Assembly: GCA_036960405.1 (NCBI GenBank)
Contig: JBALWS010000004.1
Location: forward strand, 1-64,000
Direction: 5' to 3'
DNA: 64,000 nucleotides
Source: Motiliproteus sp036960405
GTDB taxonomy: Bacteria > Pseudomonadota > Gammaproteobacteria > Pseudomonadales > Balneatricaceae
Positions 52,804 through 62,360 of this stretch are shown one piece after another (within the stretch, counting starts at the first letter, position 1; every line of letters begins with the position of its first letter). The notes under the pieces are model-generated. The model was given only the letters and a program-made list of their open reading frames with translations. It was not told the origin of the DNA and made no database searches. A program made the position numbers and the translations under genes.

Positions 52804-53973
52804 TTAGTTTGGGTTCAGGCAGCTGCTGGTGATCAGCTGCTCCAATACTGCCACGGTCGGGTTGATCTGATCCAGCGCCAAAAATTCATCGGGTTGGTGG
52901 GCCTGGTCGATCGAGCCGGGCCCCATGACGATGGTATCCATTCCCAGTTGTTGTAAAAACGGCCCCTCGGTACCGAAAGCGACCGATTCGGCTTGATGGC
53001 CGGTCAGTTGCTCGGCCAACGTGACCAGTTCAGAATCGCGCGGGTTATTAAACGCCGGGATACCGGGAAACAGCGCCTCGGCTTTGAACGTCACACCGCA
53101 GTCAGCGGCAATCGGTGCCAGACGTTGGTGAATCTGGTCGCGCAGTTGCTGCAATTCCATCCCCGGCAGCGGTCGCAGGTCGAAATCGAGTTCGCAGCTG
53201 CCGCAGATCCGATTGGGGTTATCGCCGCCGTGGATGCAGCCCAGATTAAGGGTCGGTACCGCCACCTCGAAAGCGTGGTTCTGATGACGCTGTTGCAGCT
53301 CGGCACGGAATTTCAACAGTTCTGCGATCACCCGGTGCATCGCTTCCATCGCGTTGTTGCCCAGTGCGGGATTGGAGGAGTGCCCGGCACGGCCGGTCAG
53401 TCGCACCCGCTCCATCATCATCCCTTTGTGTAGATACACCGGCCGCATCCCGGTCGGCTCGCCGATCACCGCCCGTCGGGCTTTGAGGCGACCGGCATTG
53501 GCCAGTGCTCGGGCACCGCTCATGCTGGTCTCTTCGTCGGCGGTGGCCAGGATGATCAGAGGCTGCTGCAGTTTTGACTTGAGCGCCGGGTCGGCAAACT
53601 TGCGCGCCGCGTCGATCGCCAGCGCGAAGAACCCTTTCATATCACAGCTACCCAGGCCGTATAGCTTTTGATCGATCTCGGTCAGTGTGAACGGGTCTTG
53701 ATTCCAGCGCCCGGCATCGTAGGGCACGGTATCGGTGTGGCCCGATAGCACCAATCCACCGTCGCCGCTGCCCAGCGTAGCGATCAGGTTTGCCTTGCCA
53801 GGGTGGCCAGCGATATCCATCACCTCGGTGGCGAAGCCCATACCGCTGAGCCAGTCTTCTAGCAGTTCGATCACGGCGCGGTTGCTCAGGTCGATGCCGG
53901 CCTGGGTCGAGCTGATCGACGGGGTGGCAATCAGCTGTTGCAGCATGGTGATTAACGACGGCGGGGCTTTCAT
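52804..53973 (-). CDS. argE: Acetylornithine deacetylase
   Basis: 389 residues of the M20 metallopeptidase family. Metal-binding motifs: LVLSGHTDTVPYD, YGLGSCDMKGFFALAI, and ATADEETSMSGARA (catalytic Glu). C-terminal AFGTEGPFLQQLGMDTIVMG and PGSIDQAHQPDE complete the site. It releases ornithine from N-acetylornithine in the arginine pathway. First gene of the argE-argA pair, but no ArgR box was found upstream. Confidence 0.95.
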   Translation of the reverse strand: MKAPPSLITMLQQLIATPSISSTQAGIDLSNRAVIELLEDWLSGMGFATEVMDIAGHPGKANLIATLGSGDGGLVLSGHTDTVPYDAGRWNQDPFTLTEIDQKLYGLGSCDMKGFFALAIDAARKFADPALKSKLQQPLIILATADEETSMSGARALANAGRLKARRAVIGEPTGMRPVYLHKGMMMERVRLTGRAGHSSNPALGNNAMEAMHRVIAELLKFRAELQQRHQNHAFEVAVPTLNLGCIHGGDNPNRICGSCELDFDLRPLPGMELQQLRDQIHQRLAPIAADCGVTFKAEALFPGIPAFNNPRDSELVTLAEQLTGHQAESVAFGTEGPFLQQLGMDTIVMGPGSIDQAHQPDEFLALDQINPTVAVLEQLITSSCLNPN

Positions 53974-54093
53974 AGGCGGATCCAGTGCAAACGCGCAGGT
54001 TGATGCGTGGTAGAACGGTTCAACTTACCGCAAAAACCGGATCGGTAGCAAAACCAACTCAAAAAACGGCGTCAATAAAGCTCGATCCAGTCT

Positions 54094-54123
54094 GTAGTGC
54101 TCAAATAGGTAGTGCTCAAATAG
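54094..54123. repeat. Two tandem 15-bp copies upstream of argE
   Basis: GTAGTGCTCAAATAG occurs at 54094-54108 and again directly at 54109-54123. The pair stands ahead of argE (53973) and beside the pit terminator. It may be a slippage product; no function is suggested by the sequence. Confidence 0.75.
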
Positions 54124-54132
54124 ATGGCACCC

Positions 54133-54174
54133 AAAAAAAACGGCGAGCGCCCTTTCGAGTCGCTCGCCGTTTTT
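54133..54174 (-). terminator. Bidirectional terminator after the pit gene
   Basis: AAAAACGGCGAGCG (54136-54149) pairs with CGCTCGCCGTTTTT (54161-54174) around an 11-base loop. On the minus strand, following the transporter gene, eight Ts are available (54140-54133); the plus strand also has Ts. It ends the phosphate-transport transcript. Confidence 0.92.
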
Positions 54175-54189
54175 AGTCCTCAATTCGAT

Positions 54190-55455
54190 CTACAAGAAGA
54201 TCCCTTTGAGCATAAAGAAGATCATGATCGCCAAACCCGCACCTGCAGGCAAGGTGACGATCCACGACATAAAGATGGTGCCAACCACTCGCAAGTTCAA
54301 CGCCGACAGTCCACGAGCTAGACCCACACCCAACACCGCACCCACCAGGGTATGGGTAGTGGAGATCGGCAGTCCGGTACCGGAGGCGATGACAACGGTC
54401 GTCGCAGCAGCCAAGGTGGCGGCGAAACCACGGCTGGGTGTCAGTTCGGTGATGTTGTTACCGACGGTGGCGATCACTTTATGGCCGTACATCACTAGGC
54501 CCAGCACAATGCCGGCGCCACCTAGCAGCAGGATCCATGCTGGCATCGCTGATTTCTGTGCCAGTTCACCACCGGCACCGATCACGCTGACCACTGCGGC
54601 CAGCGGACCGACGGCATTGGCGACATCGTTGGAACCGTGGGCAAAGGCCATCGCACAGGCGGTAAACATCATCAGGATACCGAACACCCGCTCAACGCTG
54701 GTGAAACTGTAATCCTCGTTCTCTTTCTTGTTGTACTTAACCCGGCGTTCCATCCAGGTACCCAGCAGCGCCAGCAGAATTCCGGCGACAACCGCCATCA
54801 TGGCACTTTGACCAAAGCTCAGATCCAGACCGACGTGCTTGAGGCCTTTGGTAAAGGTCACCATGGCGATGATGAAGCCGACCAGAAAGATGTAGAACGG
54901 GATATATTTTTTGGCGTTGTCGAACGGGTCGGCGGTATCTAGGATCAGCCGCTGGACACTTCGGAACAAGAAGTACGCCAGTGTGCCGGCCATTACCGGT
55001 GACACTACCCAGCTGGCGACGATCTTGCCCACTTTGCCCCAGGCGACTGCATCGACCGAGATGCCGACTGCGGCAAAGCCGACGATGGCGCCAACGATCG
55101 AATGGGTGGTAGACACAGGCCAGCCGTAGGAGGTGGCTATCAACAGCCAGATACCGGCTGCCAGCAGCGCCGAGATCATTCCGAACACCAGTAGTTCGGG
55201 GTTACCCTCCAGCAATGTCGGATCGATGATCCCCTTACGGACGGTAGCGGTCACTTCACCACCGGCCAGGTAGGCACCGGCAAATTCGAAGATGATGGCG
55301 ATGATGATCGCTTGCTTGATGGTCAGCGCACCAGAGCCGACCGAGGTTCCCATCGCGTTGGCAACGTCGTTGGCACCGACGCCCCAGGCCATAAAGAAAC
55401 CGACGACACAGGCAAGGATAATGAGTACGTCACCGTACTGGGCAATAATTTCCAT
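54190..55455 (-). CDS. pit: Low-affinity inorganic phosphate transporter (Pit family)
   Basis: 421 residues with the duplicated Pit signature: GANDVANAMGTSVGSGALTI near the start and HGSNDVANAVGPLAAVVSVI in the second half, each followed by PVSTTH or PISTTH with the H in a conserved GWPVSTTHSIVG/GLPISTTHTLVG pair. About ten membrane spans. It exports nothing; it takes up phosphate with metal ions and protons. GAGGAT precedes the ATG at five bases. It lies 20 bp after the PhoU-like gene, its common partner. Confidence 0.94.
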   Translation of the reverse strand: MEIIAQYGDVLIILACVVGFFMAWGVGANDVANAMGTSVGSGALTIKQAIIIAIIFEFAGAYLAGGEVTATVRKGIIDPTLLEGNPELLVFGMISALLAAGIWLLIATSYGWPVSTTHSIVGAIVGFAAVGISVDAVAWGKVGKIVASWVVSPVMAGTLAYFLFRSVQRLILDTADPFDNAKKYIPFYIFLVGFIIAMVTFTKGLKHVGLDLSFGQSAMMAVVAGILLALLGTWMERRVKYNKKENEDYSFTSVERVFGILMMFTACAMAFAHGSNDVANAVGPLAAVVSVIGAGGELAQKSAMPAWILLLGGAGIVLGLVMYGHKVIATVGNNITELTPSRGFAATLAAATTVVIASGTGLPISTTHTLVGAVLGVGLARGLSALNLRVVGTIFMSWIVTLPAGAGLAIMIFFMLKGIFL

Positions 55456-55475
55456 GATCTATCCTCGAAGACGCG

Positions 55476-56156
55476 TTAGCGGGCCAGCAATAACATGAAG
55501 CGACTGCCGACTTGTTCGGCACGGTCCGCCAGCTCTCCGATCCAATCGATGATGTTGTACAAAAACATCACCTCAACGGGGGGAAGATCCGTTTCCAGCT
55601 TAAACAGCATTAGCCGTAGCTGCTTCTCACGCTTATCGGTTTCACTTTCCAGCTCTTCCAGCCGGCTAATCATCTTCTCAACCACATCGGCTTCGCGACC
55701 ACGAAAACCGGTGACAACCAGTTCGTCCAGTTCATTGAGCGCGTCAACCGCCTGACGGGTAACACTTAGCGAACATTTAAGGTATTCCATCATCGGCTCG
55801 GCCATCGATGCCGGGATCTGCATCTGCCGCCCCAGCATGATGCCAGCGATATCTTGGGCTTTATTGGCGATCCGGTCCTGCATCCGCAAGATATCCAGTA
55901 GCGTGGTGCGCGGTATCGGCATGAACAGGCTCTTGGGCAGGTGCTGACGCAAATATTGCTTAAGTTCATCGGCTTCATGCTCAAGCGAGCTGATGCGCTG
56001 CTGAACCTTTTCTGCTTCAGTCCAGTCCTGCGCCAGTACCGCTTCAAAGAAGGGGATTAGCTGGACCGCGCAGTTATGCGCTTTTTCGATATGCTGCTGC
56101 AACGGCTTAACCGGAGACTGAACAAACATATTCATAAAGGAACTGTTTGCGACCAT
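55476..56156 (-). CDS. DUF47 / TIGR00153 PhoU-like protein
   Basis: 226 residues from ATG 56156, with AGGTGA six bases upstream. Helical throughout, starting MVANSSFMNMFVQSPVKPLQ and including RISSLEHEADELKQYLRQHL and MLRMQDRIANKAQDIAG-like helices. DUF47 proteins are PhoU relatives that regulate the Pit transporter encoded next to them. First gene of the two-gene phosphate-transport operon. Confidence 0.92.
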   Translation of the reverse strand: MVANSSFMNMFVQSPVKPLQQHIEKAHNCAVQLIPFFEAVLAQDWTEAEKVQQRISSLEHEADELKQYLRQHLPKSLFMPIPRTTLLDILRMQDRIANKAQDIAGIMLGRQMQIPASMAEPMMEYLKCSLSVTRQAVDALNELDELVVTGFRGREADVVEKMISRLEELESETDKREKQLRLMLFKLETDLPPVEVMFLYNIIDWIGELADRAEQVGSRFMLLLAR

Positions 56157-56204
56157 TGAGATCACCTTTTATTAGCTACAAAATTTGGCGCAGTATACGG
56201 TCGA

Positions 56205-56277
56205 CTGTCATAATTTTGTAGCTTTTGGGATGAATTAAGTTCGGCCTATCTTCATCTATCTGTCATGAAAATGTAAC
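56205..56277 (+). promoter_or_regulatory. Two Pho-box-like sites pointing toward the CYTH gene
   Basis: CTGTCAT-AATT-TTGTAGC (56205-56222) and CTGTCAT-GAAA-ATGTAAC (56260-56277) both fit the 7-4-7 pattern of PhoB sites on the plus strand, 55 bp apart, about five helical turns. The second is the closer match. They lie between the minus-strand PhoU-like gene and the plus-strand CYTH gene and are oriented for the latter. Confidence 0.5.
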
Positions 56278-56330
56278 AATTGCCCATGACTGGTAAAAAA
56301 CGTGTTTTTTCGCATCAGGAATTCGTAACT

Positions 56331-57293
56331 ATGGCGCAGGAAATAGAACTGAAATTGAGTTTGCCGCAGGCGTTGCACCAGCGCTTTGCCAACATGCCGT
56401 TACTGCAGCGTTACACGACGGTTGAGGCGCAAATTTTGCCGCTCCAAAATTGTTATTTTGATACCCCTGAGCAACTGCTCAATCGCCATGCGGTGGCGTT
56501 AAGGGTGCGCCGTAGCGGTGATCAGTATATCCAAACCTTAAAAACACGCGGCTCTAGCTTGGGCGGTTTGCACCAGCGGCAGGAGTGGGAATGGCTAGTC
56601 GCCGATGATCAACTCGATCTGAGCTTGCTGCCTCAACAAGCGCTGCCAGAAACGGTTTCGCTCGATTCGTTAGCGGTGGCGTTTAATACCGATTTTCAAC
56701 GCAGCTGCTGGATGCTCGACTACCCCTATCAGGACCAGCTCGCCAGCATTGAGTTGGTGCTCGATAGTGGCTGGGTAACGGTTGGACAGCAGCGTGATGC
56801 GATCAGCGAGGTTGAACTGGAGTTAAAGGCAGGCCCCGCTGAGGCGCTGTTTGCGTTGGCGCTGGAGTTAGCGGCTGAAATGCCACTGCGGATCAGTCGT
56901 ATCAGTAAAGCTGAGCGGGGCTATCGCTTGCATCAGCCCGAGCGGGCTCGGCAAATCCTCGACTCCCCCGCCCTAGGCGGCGGGTTTGATCCGCAGTTGA
57001 CGCAGATCTGGCTGGAGCGCATCCAGGCGTTATTGGAAAGTTATCTCTTTACCCATCAGGCGACACTGTTGGCCGAGGTTCAGGCGGCATTGGATGGGAT
57101 CAAGCAACAACTCGAAGGGGCCGGGCCGCTAACGAGTCAATTACTCGCCGGTTTGCAACAGCAACAACAGTCGCTGAACCAGTTGCTGGCCGAGCCGTAC
57201 GATGAGGCTCACGCTCAGCAGTGGATCGAGGGGCGTTTGCTGGGGCTATGCTTGTTACAGGTCAGCCAGTGGTTGTACCTGCAATCGAGTTAG
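56331..57293 (+). CDS. CYTH-domain inorganic triphosphatase (YgiF-like)
   Basis: 320 residues from ATG 56331 (MAQEIELKLSLPQALHQRF), the usual family start, with AGGAA nine bases upstream. Frame from TTG 56280 or ATG 56286 is not used. CYTH motif EIELKLSL, QNCYFDTPEQLLNRHAVALR and VRRSGDQYIQTLKTRG, then the C-terminal helical CHAD-like section (LESYLFTHQATLLAEVQAAL). It hydrolyses tripolyphosphate in the family. It precedes glnE as in many gammaproteobacteria. Confidence 0.9.
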   Translation: MAQEIELKLSLPQALHQRFANMPLLQRYTTVEAQILPLQNCYFDTPEQLLNRHAVALRVRRSGDQYIQTLKTRGSSLGGLHQRQEWEWLVADDQLDLSLLPQQALPETVSLDSLAVAFNTDFQRSCWMLDYPYQDQLASIELVLDSGWVTVGQQRDAISEVELELKAGPAEALFALALELAAEMPLRISRISKAERGYRLHQPERARQILDSPALGGGFDPQLTQIWLERIQALLESYLFTHQATLLAEVQAALDGIKQQLEGAGPLTSQLLAGLQQQQQSLNQLLAEPYDEAHAQQWIEGRLLGLCLLQVSQWLYLQSS

Positions 57294-57410
57294 CCGTTGC
57301 CGTAATGATGATTTTATTGTCGATCTTGAACCTGCCGGGTTGAAGTTGGCGGCGGTTCGCCTCTACTCTATAGCCAGTTTTTTTGCCGATTCTAATACAA
57401 GGGACTTCCG

Positions 57411-60320
57411 ATGCCGGGGCTGCAACTCGATACTATTCCGCAGACGCTTCACGCTGACCTTCAGCAAGCCTGGCAGCAGTACCAAGCGGCTGCCGATGCC
57501 GAGCTGCAGGCGCGCTTATCCGCCCAGCCCGATTCGTTCTGGCAGCAATTGAGTCGCTGCTGGGCTGGCAGTCGTTATGTCGTCGAGCAGTGTACTCGAA
57601 CCCCCTCGTTGTTGAGTGAGCTACTAGAAGATCTGCAACGCGACTATAGCCCGGAGCATTACGCTAAAAGCCTCAACGCGCAGCTTGAATCGATCGAATC
57701 GGAAACTCTATTGCACAGTTGCCTGCGGCGTTTTCGTCATCGGGAGATGGTGCGGATCATCTGGCGTGATCTTAATCGGCTGGCGCAGATGGAGCAGACC
57801 ACTGCGGATCTGAGTCAGTTGGCCGACGCCTGTATCGACCAAGCCTTGAACTGGCTCTATCGCGAGGCTTGTAGCAAATGGGGCACGCCCTATTCGCGTG
57901 GCGGTGATAACAAGACTGCAGAACCGCAACAGATGGTGGTGGTAGGGATGGGCAAGCTGGGGGCGGGCGAGCTGAACCTGTCATCCGATATCGACCTGAT
58001 TTTTGCGTTCCCCGAGATGGGCGAGACTCAGGGCGCTAAACGTTGCCTCGATAACCCCAGTTTTTTTAATAAGCTGGCGCAAAAATTGATTCAGGCGCTG
58101 GACCAGCAGACCGCCGATGGTTTTGTGTTCCGGGTCGATATGCGGCTGCGGCCCTACGGCCAGAGCGGCATTCTGGTACCGAGCTTTGCGGCGATGGAAG
58201 AGTACTACCAGGATCAGGGTCGTGACTGGGAACGCTATGCGATGATCAAGGCGCGCGTGGTGGCGGGTGATAAGCAATCTGGCGCAGTGTTGATGCAAGA
58301 TCTGCGACCGTTTGTTTACCGCAAGTATCTGGATTACAGCGCCTTTGAATCGTTGCGCGATATGAAGGCGATGATCAACCGAGAGGTGCGCCGTAAGAAC
58401 CTGCACGGCAACGTCAAACTGGGCCCAGGTGGCATCCGCGAAATTGAGTTTGTCGCCCAAGCCTTCCAGTTGATTCGAGGTGGCCGCGATAGCCGACTGC
58501 AGCAGCGCGAACTGCGTATCATTCTTGGACTGTTGCCCGACGCGGTCGGCATGCCGCAGCAGGCTGCCGACGAACTGTATCAAGCCTATCGCTTCCTGCG
58601 TAACGCCGAGCATGCGATTCAGGCGGTGGACGATAAGCAGACCCAAGAGCTGCCGCTCGATCAGCCGGAGCAGGCCCGTATTGCGTTCAGTATGGGCTTC
58701 GATGACTGGTCGAGTTTTATGACTGAGCTGGACCAGCATCGTGACCGGGTTAAGTATCACTTTGCCGAGGTGATCGCGCCAGCCGATGCCGACGAGACTA
58801 GCGAAGAGCAGCACGGCGGTTGGTCGCAGCTATGGCTGGGGGAACTCGAGGCAGAGCAAGCCTTGCAGCAGTTGCAACAGGCGGGATTCGAAAGCCCGGA
58901 TGCGGCGTTGCGGTTACTGGATCATCTGCACGATAACCGTAAGGTGAAAATGCTACAGCAGATCGCCCGTGAGCGACTTGATCGGGTGATGCCGCTGCTG
59001 TTACAGGCGGTGGCGGATGAAGCGAAGCCGACCCAGACGTTGGAGCGCACGCTGCAACTGATCGAAGCGGTGCTGCGGCGTAGTGCTTATCTGGTGTTGC
59101 TGTGGGAGAACCCCGGCGCGTTGACTCAGCTAGTCAAACTCTGCTCCGCCAGCCCCTGGTTTGCCGAACAGCTAGCCAAACAACCTATCCTGCTTGATGA
59201 GCTAATCGACGTTACCAGTCTCTATTCTCCACCCGATAAGAACACGCTACAACAGGAGCTCCGTCAGCAGCTGTTGCGTATTCCTGAGGAAGATGTAGAA
59301 CAGCTGATGGAGGCGTTACGCTATTTCAAAAATGCCCATGTGTTACGCGTGGCAGCCGCCGAAATCAGTGGCGTATTGGCGTTGATGAAGGTCAGTGACT
59401 ACCTGACTTTCATCGCCGAAGTGGTGCTCGAAGGCGCGCTAGATATCGCTTGGCACACCATGACCGAGAAGCACGGTACGCCTCAGAAAGAGCCGGGTGT
59501 GCCCTGCGATAAGGACTTTATCGTGGTCGGTTACGGCAAGGTCGGCGGCATCGAACTGAGCTACGGTTCGGATCTGGATCTGGTATTTATCCACGATGGC
59601 GCGGCCAATCTCGCCACCGACGGCGCCAAACCGGTCGACAACCAGGTGTTTTTCACCCGCCTGGGTCAGCGCATCATCCATATTCTCAACACCTCGACCC
59701 CCTCGGGACAACTATACGAAGTCGATATGCGGCTGCGGCCCTCGGGTAACTCGGGCCTGCTAGTCAGCTCGTTGAAGGCGTTTCGTGATTATCAACTCAA
59801 GGAGGCCTGGACCTGGGAGCATCAAGCGTTGGTCCGAGCGCGAGTGATTACCGGTAATAAAGCGTTGCAGCAACGCTTTGAAAACGTGCGATGCGAAGTG
59901 CTGGGGCAGCGTCGGGAGCTCGATACACTGCGCAGCGAAGTGCGCGATATGCGGACCAAGATGCGCGATCATCTGGGCAGCAAGAACACCGAAAACAGCG
60001 AAAACGCGGTATTTAACCTGAAGCAGGATCGCGGCGGTATCGTCGATATCGAATTTTTGGTGCAGTACCTGGCTCTGGCCTTTTCGGTCGATAAGCCCGA
60101 GCTGATCGCCTTTACCGACAATATGCGGATTTTGGATGCGGCTGAACAAGCCGAGTTGTTGTCTTCGATCGATGCCGAACTGTTACGCGAAGCTTACAAA
60201 TCGTATCGCGCCGTCGGACATCGGTTGTCGTTGCAGGAGCAGTCGAATGAGATCAGCGATCAGGAGATGCGCGACCTGCGTCGTGACGTCGCGGCGATCT
60301 GGGATCGAGTAATGGAGTGA
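57411..60320 (+). CDS. glnE: Bifunctional glutamine synthetase adenylyltransferase/deadenylase
   Basis: 969 residues, normal size. Two nucleotidyltransferase domains with intact metal-binding motifs: SSDIDLIFAFPE in the deadenylase half (~residue 190) and GSDLDLVFIHD in the adenylylase half (~residue 720), each preceded by GMGKLGAGEL or GYGKVGGIEL. It attaches and removes AMP on glutamine synthetase in response to nitrogen status. AAGGGAC stands before the ATG. Confidence 0.97.
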   Translation: MPGLQLDTIPQTLHADLQQAWQQYQAAADAELQARLSAQPDSFWQQLSRCWAGSRYVVEQCTRTPSLLSELLEDLQRDYSPEHYAKSLNAQLESIESETLLHSCLRRFRHREMVRIIWRDLNRLAQMEQTTADLSQLADACIDQALNWLYREACSKWGTPYSRGGDNKTAEPQQMVVVGMGKLGAGELNLSSDIDLIFAFPEMGETQGAKRCLDNPSFFNKLAQKLIQALDQQTADGFVFRVDMRLRPYGQSGILVPSFAAMEEYYQDQGRDWERYAMIKARVVAGDKQSGAVLMQDLRPFVYRKYLDYSAFESLRDMKAMINREVRRKNLHGNVKLGPGGIREIEFVAQAFQLIRGGRDSRLQQRELRIILGLLPDAVGMPQQAADELYQAYRFLRNAEHAIQAVDDKQTQELPLDQPEQARIAFSMGFDDWSSFMTELDQHRDRVKYHFAEVIAPADADETSEEQHGGWSQLWLGELEAEQALQQLQQAGFESPDAALRLLDHLHDNRKVKMLQQIARERLDRVMPLLLQAVADEAKPTQTLERTLQLIEAVLRRSAYLVLLWENPGALTQLVKLCSASPWFAEQLAKQPILLDELIDVTSLYSPPDKNTLQQELRQQLLRIPEEDVEQLMEALRYFKNAHVLRVAAAEISGVLALMKVSDYLTFIAEVVLEGALDIAWHTMTEKHGTPQKEPGVPCDKDFIVVGYGKVGGIELSYGSDLDLVFIHDGAANLATDGAKPVDNQVFFTRLGQRIIHILNTSTPSGQLYEVDMRLRPSGNSGLLVSSLKAFRDYQLKEAWTWEHQALVRARVITGNKALQQRFENVRCEVLGQRRELDTLRSEVRDMRTKMRDHLGSKNTENSENAVFNLKQDRGGIVDIEFLVQYLALAFSVDKPELIAFTDNMRILDAAEQAELLSSIDAELLREAYKSYRAVGHRLSLQEQSNEISDQEMRDLRRDVAAIWDRVME

Positions 60321-60353
60321 ACCAGGCTCGTTGCTCCGCAGCCTTTTGGCTGA

Positions 60354-62231
60354 TTAGCGGGGGGAGCTGAGGAGCGAGTACTCGGTCGCTCTGCCTTCGA
60401 ACAACAACTGCTGGCTATAAAACAAGTAATCTCTGGCCCGATTGGATGCTTGTTGTTGCTCGGCTTGGCAAGCGATGGTTACCGTGGTCACGGTGTCGTC
60501 GGCTACCATATAGCACGCCGCTAACTCGCCCGTTCTGGTGTTGAACTCAATCATGCTGTCATTTTCGATCCAGCTGAGGGTTTCACCTACCGAGAAATCG
60601 GCCAAGCCGGAGTAGCTGCTGTCGAGCAGTGAATGGCCGCTAAAGCCTGCTGTACTGCCCCCCATCCAATCGATAATAGTGGGCGTGACATCGCGCTGTG
60701 AGCTGACGATATCGCGCTGATGTGCGGCTAGCTCGGCGTTGATGGCAAACATCAGCATCGGAATTGAGGTTTGGTTCAGGCCCTGTTTGGCGATACCTGC
60801 GGTGTGGTCTGCGATCAGTACCACCAGAGTAGGCTCGGTTTCGTTTTGCTTCAGCTCGGTAATAAAGCGCTGTAGTGAGCGGTCGGCATGATGTAGCACG
60901 CTGGCACGCGCCTGATTGTCATCGGCATTGCCAAAGGCGTAGTCGCTCCCTTCTGGCAGTGTGCGGTCGTGCGTTGTGCCGGTGTTGATGGTAACGAAAT
61001 AGGGCGGCTTGGCGGCTTTAATTTTCTCCAGCGAGAAGCGGTAGATGCTGTCATCCATATAGCCCCAGTAGTTCTTTTGAGCATCGAAGGGGTAGTCGGT
61101 TTTGCCATGCGAGTGTTCAAAGCCTATCGATTGCGCGAACGTACCGATGATGCCTTTGCCGCTGCCTTGAATGAAATGGGTTTCCCAGCCCTGCTGTTGC
61201 AATATCTGCGGCAGACAGCGATAGCGATTGTTCTGTAATTGGGTACCTGCCACGCTACCGCCAATAGGGTTGGGGTAGGAGCAGAGGGTGGCAAAGATCC
61301 CTTCTACGGTTCTAAAACCATTAGCGTAGGTGGCTCGGGTGGTCAGCGAGGTTTGCCGCAAGCTATCGAAGAACGGAGTGGCGTTGATGTTGCCTGCGTA
61401 GCTGAGCATATCGGCAGCGGCCCAGCTTTCCAGCAGCACCACGACAACATTGGCTGGCTTTAACGGCTGAGTGAACGGGCCATCTTGTTGGTGAAACACC
61501 GAGGCCAATTGCTCAAGCTGTGGCGTAGATAGCTCCGGTGTGATTTTTTTGGCCGCGCGTTTTTGGCCTTTTGTTAGGTAGTAGGAGATCGAATAGGGGG
61601 CGCTCCAGGCCAGTTCGGCCAATTGATTTGAGCCGATCTTATAGATGTTCATCGGCGATTGCGGCGCGTCACTCCAACCGCCGCGTACGGCTGAGGCGGC
61701 GATAACCGGCCAGATCAACAGCAAAGTGATCAGCGGTTTAACTTTTCCCTGCGGGTAGGGCTGTTTGAGCGGGGTCGCGCGTAATAACAGCAGGCTGAAG
61801 ATGATTAGAGCGACGGCGGCGATGACGTGTGTGGTGTATTGGGTGATAGCCGTCAGCAGCAAGCTCCACTCTTCGCCGGCGCCGGTAAATATCTCAAAGG
61901 TCACGTGTCGACCCGATTCGATGAAATAGGTCTGATCCGACGTGGTGGCAACGACCAGCAAGATGGCCGCAACCGCCAGTGGTAGTTTTCTAAACAGGCT
62001 GCGGTGTCGTTTGATACAGCAGTAGCTCAGATCGAATACCAGCCACAGCGTGACGAGCACTGCTACCAGTGCGATGTCCATCCGCGTACCCCAAGCGATG
62101 GCGAAGAGACCGTCGCTTGATAACAGTAGTTCGCGAAGCGGAGGGTGGAGCAAGCTCAACAGCACCTTGCTGAAGACGACAACCAGTAACAGTAAACTGT
62201 TTACGATCAGTATGTTGTAAAAAATTGCCAT
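60354..62231 (-). CDS. LTA-synthase-family membrane sulfatase
   Basis: 625 residues. Five membrane spans in the first ~190 residues (SLLLLVVVFSKVLLSLLHPP onward) and then an extracytoplasmic alkaline-phosphatase-superfamily domain. Expected motifs are present: VVVLLESWAAADM, the nucleophile region GFRTVEGIFATLCSYPNP (Thr), YFVTINTGTTHDRTLPEGSD, and VVLIADHTAG. Members transfer phosphoglycerol or phosphoethanolamine to envelope glycans. It is convergent with glnE and lies between glnE and ilvE, whose closeness is common in related bacteria. Confidence 0.9.
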   Translation of the reverse strand: MAIFYNILIVNSLLLLVVVFSKVLLSLLHPPLRELLLSSDGLFAIAWGTRMDIALVAVLVTLWLVFDLSYCCIKRHRSLFRKLPLAVAAILLVVATTSDQTYFIESGRHVTFEIFTGAGEEWSLLLTAITQYTTHVIAAVALIIFSLLLLRATPLKQPYPQGKVKPLITLLLIWPVIAASAVRGGWSDAPQSPMNIYKIGSNQLAELAWSAPYSISYYLTKGQKRAAKKITPELSTPQLEQLASVFHQQDGPFTQPLKPANVVVVLLESWAAADMLSYAGNINATPFFDSLRQTSLTTRATYANGFRTVEGIFATLCSYPNPIGGSVAGTQLQNNRYRCLPQILQQQGWETHFIQGSGKGIIGTFAQSIGFEHSHGKTDYPFDAQKNYWGYMDDSIYRFSLEKIKAAKPPYFVTINTGTTHDRTLPEGSDYAFGNADDNQARASVLHHADRSLQRFITELKQNETEPTLVVLIADHTAGIAKQGLNQTSIPMLMFAINAELAAHQRDIVSSQRDVTPTIIDWMGGSTAGFSGHSLLDSSYSGLADFSVGETLSWIENDSMIEFNTRTGELAACYMVADDTVTTVTIACQAEQQQASNRARDYLFYSQQLLFEGRATEYSLLSSPR

Positions 62232-62307
62232 GCTCTACCTGCAAGATGAGGAGGACTACTTCGGCATTCTGTTTGTTGTCTATCGGGTTATTGAGTCTCG
62301 GGGTAGT

Positions 62308-62341
62308 AGAGCAGCCCGCGAAGCGAGTCGCAGGCTGCTCT
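62308..62341. repeat. GC hairpin after ilvE
   Basis: AGAGCAGCC (62308-62316) pairs with GGCTGCTCT (62333-62341). It is 20 bp after the ilvE stop, but no T run follows on the minus strand, so at most a weak terminator. Confidence 0.45.
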
Positions 62342-62360
62342 GGTCAGGTGGTATGTTTGC

